A DNA stretch of 64,000 nucleotides from Tenebrio molitor (GCF_963966145.1 NC_091048.1:30380001-30444000), one strand, 5' to 3'; shown: positions 1-13,271, numbered from the stretch's first letter. Notes: a model not told the origin generated them from the sequence alone. Made by a program: numbers and translations.

Positions 1-1187
1 CAACATCGCCGCCACCCCCGTCCGATCACGAAGTGCATTTCCGTTCGCTGTCAAATGCCCCCGCGGAATCTGAGTCGTACAGGAAGCGAAAATCCTGTTT
101 AGATCCTTGAACCTGGGGCCCTTGCAATCAATACGCGGCCGGTCAGGTGTCTGTCTATAAGCGATGTCGACGCTTTATAAATAAAATACACACCGGCGAG
201 CCGGCATTTTTTTATCGCCCGCCTCCCGCAACGTATTTTCGCCGCCAGTGGCCGCGTAATTGGGAGCGAAACTTGCCGGAGCCGTCTTCGACGGGCGGGA
301 CATGCTAAACCGGACTTGGCTATCCGGAAACGTGAATAAAACAATAACGTGATTTATAGAATTTCTGGTCCCGGGAAATGTGGACGAGGTGTTGCGAATC
401 GACCAGACGGAGAAAATGGGAAAGAAGGGGAGCCCGGAGGCTCGCGAGGAGGGGAGACAAAATTATTTTTTCCGGAGTGTTGGGAAATCTTGGCGGTTTC
501 CATTAGCGATTAGAAAACGAGATTCGCTCAGTCGCCTATAAATTTTTTGATAAAAGCTCGGCCGTTCGTTATTGACCATAAAAGCTACTCATAAAGCAGC
601 GGTCTTAAAACAAGATGACATATAATTTATCGCGGCACCGACTCTATTCCGCTGCACTCCCCCAACAAACAAACATTATAAATAAATTTTCAGCGCTCCA
701 CTCGACACCACTATCGATTACGTCTTGGATTATTCACACCAGTCGGAAGAACTAAACAGGTTTATTAGAAACGCATCAGCAATTTTTTTACCTTCCAGCT
801 ATATACATGGTAACGTGTTACGCGTCGGCAACATCCCCAAGATGGAAACGCGGATTTTCCTGAATATGACAGGAGATGTTAATCAGATTTTGCCCCCTCA
901 CAAAGACGGGATTTGCCCGTCTGCTGCGTCTCCCCCTCGGTCAATGAAATCGTATTGAGGGGACAAAACTGTCATATCGGAGATGTCTCCGCAGCGATTG
1001 GGTCGCCGCAACAATGCGAGCTTTTCAAAGACGCAACAAAAAAAACCCGAAAGCTTGGATTTCCCTTGGCCGCGATCATAATTAATCTGGTCTGGTCGAG
1101 TTGATTTGGTCTGATTGAAAATCTCCATTTCCAATCCCTGCGTCGCTTTGATAAGTTGTTGTATTAAAACGAGCTTTGTTGACCCAC
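1..1187. other. Non-coding, nothing recognised
   Basis: Mixed GC-rich and AT-rich sequence. Open frames are short (81 codons or fewer) and overlap on both strands. A further exon of the gene at 1188-8595 could lie here but none is convincing. Confidence 0.5.
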
Positions 1188-1346
1188 CTGCTGGAAGCCA
1201 CCGGGGCCACCGGCCACGACCTCCTGGACCTGAGGATGAGCGCCGTCCTCGGCTGCACCCCCATCTGCGGCGCCGAGGTCCTCTTCCTCGACCTCTTCGT
1301 CCCCCACAGGTGGTACCCCGGATGGGGGCCCTGCTCGGACGCCGAC
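1188..1346 (-). CDS. Exon of unidentified gene (acidic, Gly-rich)
   Basis: This 159-base candidate exon (53 codons, phase 0 at both ends) lies between acceptor cacag and donor gtgggt. It encodes VGVRAGPPSGVPPVG, an acidic run, then QVQEVVAGGPGGFQQ. Two other readings also have G/C-rich third positions: a second minus frame and a plus frame containing CTPICGAEVLFLDLF. The frame is therefore not certain. The chosen one is the only frame that continues the upstream exon in phase. Confidence 0.4.
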
Positions 1347-4300
1347 CTGTGACTCCTCGCCCCGAACTTGCCGTCCTTCTCGAGCCTCGCCGCTATTTCC
1401 CTTTGCACTTCGATCGCTGCCGATGACATTTCGCCCTCTAGTGCACTCGTTTCAATCAAACCCCGTTCCTTCGCGTCCACCTGTTGGCCGCCGGCTTCCC
1501 CCGCCTCCGCTCGATCAACCCTCTCGATTCGATTATGATGATTAACAGCAGGGACAAGCAATCGCGATCGCAATTACGACAAGGGTGGAAAATCTCGCGA
1601 TCGATTCTAATATCGGAAAGATGTGACAACTCTCCCTTCGCAGTTCCTTAATTTGTTTCGGGGGCACGACCTGGCTCCCTAAGGCATGGGAGAGCTACCA
1701 TGGCGCACTCTTGCGCCGAACCTCGCAAAACACAAAAGAAACAAAAACGAGCGATTTACGCATAAACAACAGCCTCAAGAAAACAATTTAATCTTTAGCA
1801 AATTATTTGTACGAGAGACTTGGCGCGTCTCCGTTTTTATCTCGTTGTTTATTATTTTGTCGTTTCTCTTTCGAGCGCGTTCGTACAAAAAGAAAAATAA
1901 TAACGTGCCAGTCGGCTTTTGGTTTCAATTTGGTGCCCGGATTACAGACATTAAAAAAAAAATCTCTAAAATCAAACGCAAACAAACAAAGTGCATTTGG
2001 TGTAAAATTAGCGAGGCGATAATTTGTGAGCAATTAGTTGGTAAATTCGATCCGATTAGTGCGCTTTTAAAACGTTGTCCTTTGTGGAGGACGATTCGAA
2101 CGGCTGCTGGTCGAAAAATCGTCGAAAAGAGGCGGAGGAAGAACCGGTGGCGGCGTCTAACGCTCGAAGCTGTCGTCGTACCTTTCGGACTTGATAAATG
2201 CGCTGGAAAGTTTACACCGAAAACAAAACCAAAGCAAACAATAATTGCCCCAGTTTTGCCAGTCAATGTTGATGCCCTCGGTGTCTTCGCGGACACTTTC
2301 ACCGCAACACTTCAGTCTCTCAGGCGAAAAATCCACACCTCCGACACCGTCATAGCCGGACACTCGTCTCGTGTCGCGATTCAACCATTAAGTCTGTTTC
2401 ATACGAGGCGAAATTTCCGTTGCGATGTATCGGGAACGCGCGATTAGACTGCCAGGTGAGCGGCTATTTCACCACGTGGTTTCCCCGTGCGCCTGCGTTG
2501 CATGGGAAAGCGTGGAAACGTGATGGGAAAGCGTGGAACGTGGAGGGTGATTCACCGGCGACGTTCTCGCGATCGAATTTCCACGACGGACTGGAAATCG
2601 AAGCGATGGGGCCCACTTGGCAACACGAAAAAGAGACACTTTCAGGGGTTTTGCGATGCACAAGCTGGACCTGCTTTTTTTTTAATTCCCCGGAGCGCCG
2701 AAGCGAGAGCGATTGCAAATTATTTTTTAGGGGGACGGCTCCAGGGTGCGCTCGCCAGCCGGCGAGTTTTTTCGAGGTGTATTAATTAGAAATCGAACAT
2801 TTTTGGGCGAAACAGGGAATTTTACGGTTTTTGCTAAACCACAAAAATCTAAATGAAAATGATGCCGTTAAAGGTTTCGTTTTTGTTCCAGTCGAAACTA
2901 CACCTGAGGCAAATTTGACTCATTTAAGTGCAAGAGAATGAAACTAGACTAATTTTAATTTCATAACGAGATTCTCTTATTTTAACTGGTTTTTGTGTAC
3001 CAAAAGAAATTACATATTGCATTTTAACTACATTTTCCTCCTTTCACTCTACATATATGAGTTAATTAAAAACTCATTAATACAATCTATTTTGCATGTT
3101 TAAATAACTAGTTCTAAAAATTTGTAGTCCGTACTTATTACAGTTTTCCAGTTTTCTAAAAAAACAAGTGAAAAAGCTCCAAAGCAATATTTTGTTTAGG
3201 AACTTTTTTGATTTTTTGAAACATTATGTTTCTTAAAGAATTTTAATAATAAACTACAACGTGATCAACAATGACACTGGTGTTTTTTGTCTCGTAATTG
3301 GCACTGACCGGATTTTTTAACTTGAAATGACATTAAAAACATGTTTGGTTATGCCGGTTATGTTTATATGATGGTAAATTTCGAATTTGCCAAATTTCAT
3401 TGTTACCAACAGATTCAGTCATGCTTGATTACATCATAGTTGGCCGTGAAATTTTCCATCTACAATGCATGGCGTAAGAGTACCATATAAACAGGTAAAT
3501 TGTTTAATTGGTTGCCTAAAAACAGGGTACGTGTACCAGAAATCACAACCAACTGGGATCAATTTATGGTAACTGGATATTTTAATTTTTTCGGGGTATC
3601 CCGGGAGACGTGTGAAAGCTGGCGAAGCTCCCCAGCGTGGGGTATTTGTTTTAAATTCCAAGTGATTTTCTGTAGTTCCATAAATTCGCTTCGCGTCCTT
3701 GCAGGATCCTTCGCAATTCCTGTCTCCTTGATAAACTATCTACAGTATTAAATCTCATCGGTCAAAGTGTAATTTCGGCTCGGACCAGAAATATGGGGCC
3801 AAATTAGTTGCGGTGGTGTGACGTGACCTTTGACACCTCGCTTCGATCGGAATTTACTAGTCGGAGGTGCGATAAATTAAATCGACAGAATAGTCGTGGC
3901 AAGCCGATTAAAAAATCTGGGGTAAAATATATTAGACAACTAGAGTCTTGTTTTAAAAGGAGTGACGAAGAAATGCTAACAGTTTGGAGGTCGATCAATC
4001 ATAAAGTAATAATTTTGGTGATTGGGATCGGCTAATCGAAAGCTTGTAGGACGGTATGTGTCAACAAAGCGACACGCTCCCACACGGCAGACTAGTGTCG
4101 AAGCCACGCCCTATCTAAAATGTATCTCTTATTAACGATTCTGGTGCTCTAATTGGTAGAAATACATTGAAATTTTTTACTCAATATCTTCCGGGCATTA
4201 AACACATTTCGTAAAAATTTCAATCGAAACGATGAACACAGCTGGGCGATTTACATGGAAAGCATGATGTAAAATTCAGGAAACAAGTTAATTCAACTTG

Positions 4301-7300
4301 TCAACAAAAATACTCGTTTATCATCGATAAACTAATAACAAAGGTGATGTTGCTCACCTAGCGTTGATACTAATTAATATATTTTTGTATTAGTGAAATC
4401 GCGCTTCCGTTTTCAATTGACACGAATTTATTTTTCTAAACCCAAAAAAGATCCGGAAAAAGTAACACGGAAGCAATTTCAAGAACCAATTTTTTGTTGG
4501 TAAAATCGCGCTTCCGTTTTCAATCGACGTTAGTTTATTTTTTTAAACCCAAAACAGATCCAGAAAAAGTAACACGGGAAAAACATTGATTCGCCGATAC
4601 ATTGGTGAAGAGTAGGATGTAAAATGTTACTTCTTGTGGACATTGCGAACGCGAATTGTTGTCCTCTCGCTCTTCGTTCCAGTTTGAGAACGCAATCAAA
4701 ACTTGATCCTCCCCTTGTCGAACTCTTCCATCGAAAGTGAATAGTTGGCGGGAGTGCGATATCGGTCCCCAGAACAAAGCTCAACTTTTCGCCACCTAAT
4801 TATGCGATAACCTTTCCCTCAACGGTTATGTCTCCTGGCACAAAAGGCGGTATCGATTCCGCATGTTTGCACAACGCTCGCGCCTCCCTTTATTTTCAAG
4901 GGGTCGGCATACATAAGCAACTGTCTAAACGAACTGTTTGACTAGACGCCTTTGAGCCTCAAACCAACAAACGCGCGGCGAAGAAGATTCGGCGACTGAA
5001 GAAATTCAGTCGCACCGCATGCAAATCCGGGCCCAATTAAATTTAGCGTCGACGTGGGTCGGGGGTTTCTTTGAAGGGTCCTTGATTGGGAGGAAGTCGT
5101 AATTAATCGAAGTTCGCGAGTGTCCGGACTAATCCGGCGGATTCACGTGTGCGTTTTGGCAAGTCGTGAGGGGAATCCGGACGAGTCTGGAGGAGACCGA
5201 CCTGTTGATGGGGCGGGGGCGGCAGCGCGGGACAATCCACACAGATAATTGGAATCTCCGGGTGCTAAAAAAATGCGTTTTGTTTTGGACTTTTGGCAGC
5301 GAGGAGCTAAATTTTTAGGATGTTACTCTGTTTTTTAACGCGCCAAAAGTAACATTTTACATCCCACTGCGAAGATTTACAAGTTTTCTCAACGTAAATT
5401 ACCTCGACAGTTTGTGGTACTTAAAAAAATGTTTAAAAGAACGCGAGTTACATTTATAAAAGTTTCCATCTGGTGTTTTGTGGACGGTTTCTCGGAAAAC
5501 ATTTGTCGAAAAAGCGATGGTGAAAGTCTAAATTTTGGGTTTACCTCGAGGAAACACTTCTCTGGAAGAACTGCTCCTTCAGAATTCAATTAGCCCCGGA
5601 TAAGACGCAGTTTAATTCAACAGGTGGCACGTTATCCGAGGCAACTTTTTATGCGAATGTTATAGTCGGACACCTGATACTGTATCAGTTTTAATTAGTT
5701 TCGTATTACATTAAAAATCAATTGCTCCGCTCTGGCGTCGACCTCGCCCACGTCCCGCAACGCGAATCAATCTTCACTGCCAAAAAATCCAAATCAAAAC
5801 GCATTTTTTTAATTGCGTCGCAGCACCCGGAAGATTCCAATTATCTGTGTGGATTGTGCCGCCCCCGCCCTATCAACAGGTCTCCGGACTCGTCCGGATT
5901 CCCCTCACGACTTGCCAAAACGCACACGTGAATCCACCGGATTAGTCCGGACACTCGCGAACTTCGATTAATTACGACTTCCTCCCAATCAAGGACCCCT
6001 TCAAAGAAACTGGGCCCGGATTTGCATGCGACTGAATTTCTTCAGTCGCCGATTCTTCTTCGCCGCGCGTTTGTTGGTTTGAGGCTCAAAAGCGTCTAGT
6101 CAAACAGTTCGTTTAGACAGTTGCTTATGTATGCCGACCCCTTGAAAATAAGGGAGGCGCGAGCGTTGTGCAAACATGCGGAATCGATACCGCATTTTGT
6201 GCAAGGAGACATAACCGTTGAAGGAAAGGTTATCGCATAATTAGGTGGCGAAAAGTTGAGCTTTCTTCTGGGGACCGATACCGCACTCCAACTATTCACT
6301 TGCGATGGAAGAGTTCGCCAAGGGGAGGATCAAGTTTTGATTGCGTTCTCAAACTGGAACGAAGAGCGAGAGGACAACAATTCGCGTTCGCAATGTCCAC
6401 AAGCTCTATCGTGTCGATGGATCTAAATCTACAGATATTGAAATCCGTCTGTATTCTGAGAAACACGCAATGAAACTTAATAATAATTGATCGACCGAAC
6501 GTTAGGAAACTTTTGCAAAGTATGCAACCAGCAATACTACCCAGAATACAGAACACAATAATATACGGTTCGATCAATTAAAAAATAAATCGAGTCGGCG
6601 TGTTACCTGTGGCAACCCATGCTATAGCATAGGCTCCAAAGCAAACTCGATTTATTTTTTAAATGATCGCTCGGTAGTATAGTCCATTTCTTTTTAAATC
6701 AGCTGTCAGTATCAAAACTTAATAAAAGACCGTGATACCCTAAAACCTGTACTTACCGATCAACTGTAAAGCAGTTTCCCCTATGTCAAAATTGAGGTTA
6801 TGTCTGTGTCTGTTAATTGAAATGTTGAACGTGGTCAGTGTTAAAGGTTTCAATGAAATATAGGTACTTACATAATTGTATTTAAAAGTATTTTGTAGAG
6901 CATGTACTTTCGTTTACATTGAAGTGGACTTTGGAACGTTTTTTTGTAATGAAACACTGTTGCAGTTGAAACATTCTTTTTTTCGGGGTTGAACACATTT
7001 TGTCGTTTTAAAGCCACTACATATCTTGAGTGCAGACGTCCAACGTATCTATTTTAGAAAAGTATTTAGGAAAACAAATAAGAATTTACAAAATAGGTAC
7101 CTAGGTATTTAATACGATACCTCGAATATGCTTGAGGCCTTCTCGCAAATCGCCTTCTTACTCAATTCAGGTTTGTCACCTTTCAACTCTTCGCAGTACC
7201 GAATCAAGGCCATTTTTTCATGCACTGTGCACCGTTGTGCACTACGAAGACACCTTTTCAAATTTTGTGCGTTAATTTTTCAACGCAATCGCAAGTGACA

Positions 7301-8595
7301 ATTATGCGCAATGACAGCGCCAATGTCCTTGAACGGTTCGACGCTGCCAACCTACATTGTGAAATGCACTTCCAATTCCTCATACCAACTTGACAATACT
7401 TTGACAGTAAATTCAAAAAACTCCTGGACTGTCAAAATAGTTATTTAAATAAAATGCTTGTTTTGACTGTACTTGGGTATAAATATTTTTCGCTGGAATG
7501 TACCCACGTCAAAATCTAGTTACAAAATATATTTAGGTTATGTTTCTTTATAATCATTGAACTAAAAATGTTTTGAACACTTGAAGCGAAATGCAACAAC
7601 TAAAAAACTGGAGCAATTTGATAAAGTTTTAAAAAAAACACAAAGACAAAGAGAAGGTGACACACGACAAACTGAAAACAGGTAACAAACTAAACAACAA
7701 CCAAAATTGAAAATCGCTTTCCATACCTACCTAATTGAGTCAAATTCCGCCAAGATATTATGGGTGAAACATGTCTAATGCTCATCATGGTTAATCAATC
7801 AGCTTTAATTAGGTTTTCACAATGAAGAAACGATTTTTGATTGAAGATATGGCTTTATAATATAATAATTTGTGATGGCCCTCTTCTCTCGCGCCAATAG
7901 AACCACCTTAGTTCGTTTTGAACTTTCCATTTTAACCTTTTTTTTTACAAAATATACTTAAATAATTTTGCAGTTTATTTGACAATGTCAATTTAAACAA
8001 ATGAATAGTTGAAAAATGAAAAAATCATAGATACCGACCGGGCAGTATGAAAATAACTAGTGATTTAACCAACCTAACAACTGCAATTTTGATTTTGACA
8101 GTCCAGATGTTTTTTGAATGGACTTTATTACTTAATAGATGAATCGGACGTCTACGATTTCACTCTCTCGGTGTCTCTAATCGATTGGGATTTAATTGGA
8201 ACTCGTTAAAATTTCGGCCCCACCCTGTGTCAACAATTTTGGCAGTTTAATCGCCTCCCCCAGAATGGAGGCAACGAGTGAACCCGGAACTGTTGACACA
8301 ATTTGAATTTTAATTAATAATGCACCGCGCGAGTCCCCAGCTAGACGACACACGCCGCGAAATATTTACATTTCGAGTGCCGCCTCCGACTGTGCTCTAA
8401 TTTGGCAACCAAATATTTAGACGGCGAATCGTATCGTTCATTGCTTTTTAAAAACATCTCCGCCGACCTACCTGGTCGAGGGCCACTCCGAGTCGGTGGT
8501 CGACGCTGGCGCCGAGGTGCTCCTCGCCGGAAGACTGAGACTCAGCCGGGGCATGATCCGGAGAGTGATAGGTCGCCGCCTCCGGGTCGAACATT
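1188..8595 (-). CDS. Unidentified gene, two internal exons (partial model)
   Basis: Two minus-strand exons fit each other: 8595-8472 and 1346-1188. The upstream exon follows a pyrimidine-rich acceptor (ctcctcttgcag) and ends at donor gtaggt. The downstream exon follows cacag and ends at donor gtgggt. Both junctions are in phase 0, and the joined frame is open for 94 codons with G/C-rich third positions. The first exon opens with one base and then ATG (MFDPEAATYHSPDH), so translation could start there, or the exon may be internal. The second exon encodes an acidic and glycine/proline-rich stretch (GDEEVEEEDLGAADGG) ending GGFQQ. No domain is recognised. The composition suggests a disordered region of a regulatory or extracellular protein. 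The remaining exons were not found and probably lie beyond the left edge. The inferred 7.1 kb intron holds the large inverted repeat. Confidence 0.4.
1347..4393. other. Inferred intronic sequence with one long unexplained ORF
   Basis: No exon is recognised. A 253-codon plus-strand open frame at 1686-2447 is the longest reading frame in the left part of the window. It is Lys/Arg-rich, lacks any recognised domain and has no marked codon bias. From 2780 to 4390 the sequence is AT-rich and featureless. Confidence 0.4.
4394..4588. repeat. Direct repeat, two copies at ~108 bp spacing
   Basis: Two near-identical blocks of about 85 bases begin at about 4394 and 4502. Each starts with an ATCGCGCTTCCGTTTTCAAT-like core and ends AAAAAGTAACACGG. 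They lie just outside the left arm of the large inverted repeat. The second copy differs at a few positions. Confidence 0.75.
4633..6403. repeat. Large imperfect inverted repeat (foldback), ~0.65 kb arms
   Basis: The left arm (about 4633-5302) and right arm (about 5774-6403) are reverse complements over nearly their whole length. Scattered substitutions and a few indels separate them; for example, a block around 5046-5066 of the left arm is missing from the matching place in the right arm. The spacer is about 470 bases. The outer ends pair as CTTGTGGACATTGCG with CGCAATGTCCACAAG. The arms are GC-richer than the flanks and encode no recognised transposon protein. Each contains a short hairpin (GCGACTGAAG...TTCAGTCGC) and an octamer-like ATGCAAAT. 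Possible origins are an inverted duplication of unique sequence or a foldback element. A transcript through it would form a long double-stranded stem. Confidence 0.9.
6575..6666. mobile_element. Short palindromic MITE-like element
   Basis: The ends form an inverted repeat (AAAAAATAAATCGAGT against its complement) about 50 bases apart. A small internal palindrome, TGCTATAGCATA, lies near the centre. The element is about 90 bp with no coding capacity. Flanking duplication was not clear. Confidence 0.6.
6667..7405. other. AT-rich intergenic or intronic sequence
   Basis: No open frame, splice-supported exon or repeat stands out. It probably belongs to the inferred intron of the gene at 1188-8595. 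Confidence 0.5.
7406..8126. mobile_element. Putative TIR element (~720 bp)
   Basis: The ends are related inverted repeats of about 30 bases, TTCAAAAAACTCCTGGACTG at the left and its near-complement at the right (ACATCTGGACTG version). The interior is AT-rich with no coding potential. It is probably a non-autonomous DNA transposon. Confidence 0.5.
8472..8595 (-). CDS. Exon of unidentified gene (MFDPEAATYHSP...)
   Basis: This 124-base candidate exon is one base followed by 41 codons starting with ATG. The acceptor has a good polypyrimidine tract and the donor is gtaggt. The peptide is rich in Ser, Glu, His and Pro and ends GVALDQ. The plus strand is also open here, but its splice signals are poorer. 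The call rests on splice signals and codon bias, not homology. Confidence 0.42.
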
Positions 8596-11500
8596 CTGCA
8601 AGAGGAGAAGGAATCTGCGGTCAGGTTCGCGTCTCGAGTAGCGCGACAGATTCCTGTTCGACGTCACTCACCAGTGACGGATGAAAGGGAATTCCGGGGT
8701 GCCAACAGATGAGGCGTCAACAATTCCCCGGAAAAAGCACCGGAAGACGTCGGGACAGATACGGGATGTGTCTCCTCGCGAGTCACTTTGAATTTGATCA
8801 AGGTCGTTTTCATTTTGACCGGATCTGGAACAACACAAGGAAATTTTATTAAGTCAACTCCTTTTTAATCTCGACGAGGTTCTTTGTGACGCAAATTTCG
8901 GTTAAAACTCTGTCAATATTCGTTTTATTCATTTAAGACGGGTCCTTGACTTCCAGGCGTCGAATCAGGGGATGAAATATGAATATTGAAAGGGGCGACG
9001 CCAGATTTAGACTTTTCCGACCGGCTTCCGGGCCCAGCCTGGAAAACGAACTCCGGATTGTTTTAACGAATTTATCCGGAGAGTTCTCCTCGAGTGGGTG
9101 CAGTTCAACAAGACGATGCGCGCCATCACACGTTCGTTTGCGAATTGTTGTTTGTTTGCACTTTTATTGTTGATATGGCAATCACCAGAAATAAAAATAA
9201 AAAGCCAGCGTCGAGAAGAAATCAATAACCACACAGAATTCGATAATGGTCGCTATCACATTGTTTGACTACATCCAGTCGGTAGATAAATGCACAGAAA
9301 AAATCATTATTGATATAATCTGACATCTGACATGTCGCAATTAAAATCAGCTATGCAAACAAGAAATTCCGGGAATTTTCGAACAATATAAAGTCTGTAT
9401 CCACCCCCGGAGCCAGATTCTTGGGATAGCTTTTTCGCCCCCGCCCCCTTCCAGTCGCCGTCCCAATCAATCCGACTCGACCGCCGAAGAGAAGACCCGT
9501 CCGGGCCCAGACGCGTCGCCCCCTGGGGCGGCTGTACTTTTACATCTCGGACCCACCGCCGCCGGTGCAAATTAGCTTGGTTAGACAAGTTTCGGGGGCA
9601 AACTATCCGACGAATGTTGGTCGGGTATCGGGTGTCGGCGGCGGGGGTGGCTCTTCGTTAATTCATTTTTCAAGAGATAAGCGGAGCTCTTTGCGAAATC
9701 TGACAGGTCTCCGAAGAAATGCGATCTGGCCCTCAAAGGCTGTCGTTCGACGATAAATCAATTACACCCCCGACAGGACCTCCTAACAGGTGTCTCCCCC
9801 TTCGCCACTCGACTTCATCCCGCCGACAACGAGTGGCGGGAATCGTTAATAAATAACGGGAAAAGCAGAAAAGGGATTTCACGAGCGGATTGATACGACA
9901 GCGGGGGTGGTTCTACTAAAGATTTCTATTAAGCCGCCGCCAATAAAAAATCAACATGCGGCATTAATTGGAAGCGGGACGCGGGAAACACTGCCGGAAG
10001 CAAAAAGGGGTGATTGTTTTAAATGACGGACGGGTGATAAGATGGGGGTATGTTTCTGGTTTTTCCTCCCACGCACCTGTTGGTTACCACGGCGACAGGA
10101 CATACACCACGTAACAAACATTTGCCGTGCTTTCACATGATTGAAGCTGCTCTGTTGCATTAGTCTAGACCAAATTTGAAAGGAAACGTTTTAAAAAAAT
10201 TCAACAAAACAATCAACACCGCCGGACCCTGAAAGACAAACAACATTGAGACGTTTCGGATGTTTTCTTCACTCAAGATATTTTTTGAGACATATACGTT
10301 CTCGTTCTCTTCAGGCGGGACTATTCCAATTTTGTTGATCTGTGTGGGGGCGCGCACCATCTTGGGAGGGAAATTCTGTAGCCGGGTTTCAAAAATAATT
10401 TTTGCCAGTTAGCTTTGTGGGAAGGTTAAGAACCCAAAAAGCTTGCAAAAACCCCAAAAAAAACCCATTCAAGGTGGTAACGTCGAGATACAAAGAAAAA
10501 GAAAAATGGTCTGACTTTTGGGGCCAGAGCGATCTAAAAATGGATGCGTTTTCGAGGATGGCATCTCCTTGAAGTGCAAGCTTTTAGCCTTATTGTGTTG
10601 ACAGTGTACACATGATAATTAATTTGCCGGCGGAGCAACGAACAGCCCCCGATAAACACCCCACGATGCATATTATAATTTTAGATGTCAATAGCACCAC
10701 CGTCTTGTCTTGGGCGTCGATAATCCCCAAAATCCCATTATCGATTCTGCGATCATCAAAAATGCATCGAATCTCTACCGTCAATCACTCCTATTACCGT
10801 TGCATTATTAATGCGATTTCTGTAGCGAAAAAGAAAAGTAAAAGGTCTCCACTTTGCTAATCCGTTAAATCTGCGAACGCGCGTCATGCAGATGGTAAAC
10901 AAAGATAGGTAAAATCTGGTGTCTTCTTATCTTGTGGAAGAATGTTAACGACTCGCCTTCCGACACATTTATCGCCGAATTGCGCTATCCGGGATTTACC
11001 TGTCAATCCGGCGGAAGACAACGCAATTAGACGAACAGAGCCGCAACAGTTTTCACGAAAAGTGGATCAATTTGTTTGCTGGGCCGTCGCTTATCTCGAC
11101 TTTAACATCTGGACTGTCGTACCTCTTTGGTTGAAGTTGAAATGTCGGCGCACCACTTGGTCCTTCCGCACAGCACTCGGTTACTTCACGCACCAGAAAC
11201 GCGACCACGAATCACAAATTAACACTGGCATGTTAAACGATCGGGCGATGACGATTTCGAAAATATAAATTGGTGATCGTTGCGAATTTTATAAGCGACG
11301 TCGTGCGTGTTCGCCAACTGACAAGGGGAATTCAACTCGACCACATGCTTTCCGACTTGTTTTCCTCGATGGACGTTTAGCGCTTGCGTTACGATTTGAT
11401 AAATGAACGTTTTCGAAAAAACGATGAATTGCCGCGAGATTCTTAATATCTCGCACATTTATTATGCATGAGGGGGAGGAAAATCTTACGGTTAGCTGGA

Positions 11501-13270
11501 GGAGTCAGACAGGACGACGATCCTGCATACACGAGCGAGGCAATAAGGCGAACATTACAGGAAGCACAAATAGTGCGATTCACAAATGAGTAAAACTATT
11601 CAAACGACGCAGATTTGACACCTGTGGATTTCCTCTAAAAAAAATATTTTCACGTTCCGATCAAGCCGTTGAAACTTCTGAAAACTTTTTTTTCGAAGTA
11701 GGTAACTCAGAAAAAATTGTTTCACTACGTTGCGAACATTTTCGATGGAAGTTGCGCAACAGTAAGTTTGCTAAAGATAAAAAGGAGGAAGGACTGGAAA
11801 ATGATGCAAGAAATCGCATTTAGAGTACCTAACCATTTTTGTCTTCTTCTTAATGAGATTCTTGGAAAATTCCACAAAAACCACCACTTTCTGGAGTACA
11901 AAATAAAACTCTAAATTTAGTTTGTTTAATTTTCCAAAAGACTGAAAATGAATCATTCAATAACAAACCAGAATTTTGTTTAGATGAGAGGAGGAACAAA
12001 AGAGTGTATCTATTATCTTTTGTGCACTATCTCATCGAATTGAAGATAAACAAGATAAATATATGTTTAAGGACTCTGTGAAACAATTTGGTACCAAATC
12101 TCGATCAAATCATGTTTCTATGTTGTAAATATGAATTAAACACAGTCCCAAAGGTTAATTTAAATTTCTTATTAAGAATCAGTTCAGACAAGAGGAACAG
12201 ATACGTTTTAGCCTTGACAGTTTCGTGATTTAAACCCGGTGGAAAACACGTGGGATCGTCTTAACTATTCAATTAAAGGTCAGAATTGAAGCAATTAGGT
12301 TAAATGTTTGCAGGAGTGACAAATACGTGGAAAAGTTATAACTGACAAATTGCTTGAAACTACGTCGAAACACTGCTGCTATCATTTTTACAATTTATTA
12401 TTGATAAACACTTTGAAAATGTAGGTACGTTTCTACCTATCTGGTCCAGGCTTTGTCTGAGTAAACGTCGGTTACACTGTGACCTAATCAATTAATTGGC
12501 ACAAATGTCAAAAACAGTTGTTACCTTTAACCTACTACTTCAGTGACAACAGCAGGAAGTGCCAATTGTTAAGACAATTTATTTGAACAAAGTGAAATCA
12601 TCGAAAAAAACAAAAGTTTTAGTTTTATTTTATTAACGCCTTCCTAAGATTAAATTAGATTAAAATAAAATCAATTAATTTATTTCTCTTGCAACAATTA
12701 CATTATGGTTATTATTATTAACTGAAAGATTAAAATTAAAAAAAAAAAACTGTAACAACTGAAAATTGGTGTTTTGAGTTGATCTCTAAATCGGAAGATG
12801 GCGCCACGAAGTCTACAGTAATCTTTAATAGATATGATTTCTTTAAGTGTCACAGTCACCAGATAACGACACAAACACTTTAATTTTGCTTTCATTTAAA
12901 ATGGAAGCAGTTCTGTGAAAAAATTTTAAATTACTTTACAGAAATAATGTACATTCAAGTGCTATAATCCCACCACGTAAGTACCCATCAGCCTAATATT
13001 CGACATAAATTCTAGACACATTTGTAACGAAACAGAAACATATGTGTTCACCATCGAGAATGCAAAAAAAATAAAATAAAACACAACTTTTAAGCAACAA
13101 AGCACAAGATACAGTTTTAGCAAACGAACTTATACTTTGCAGCAATAGTAAGTCATAAGGATTTAGAATATAGGTTGTAGGTGAATTCTCACTGGCTATT
13201 CACATTTGCAAAATTACAAAATGAAGCCTATCACTAAATTAAAACAGCTATTTATGTAGGTATTCTAGAT
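8596..13270. other. Intergenic, no gene recognised
   Basis: GC-richer blocks at about 8.6-9.1 kb and 9.4-9.8 kb could include promoter or 5' UTR sequence of the minus-strand gene to the left. The block at 9307-9588 is open for 93 codons on the minus strand but has no domain or clear splice signals. From 11.5 to 13.2 kb the sequence is AT-rich. Confidence 0.4.
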
Positions 13271-13271
13271 C

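Noticed and set aside
1115..1426. Plus-strand frame over the left exon (CTPICGAEVLFLDLF)
   Set aside because: It has G/C-rich third positions, but no in-phase partner exon. The minus-strand splice sites and phase match with 8472-8595 explain the same bias better.
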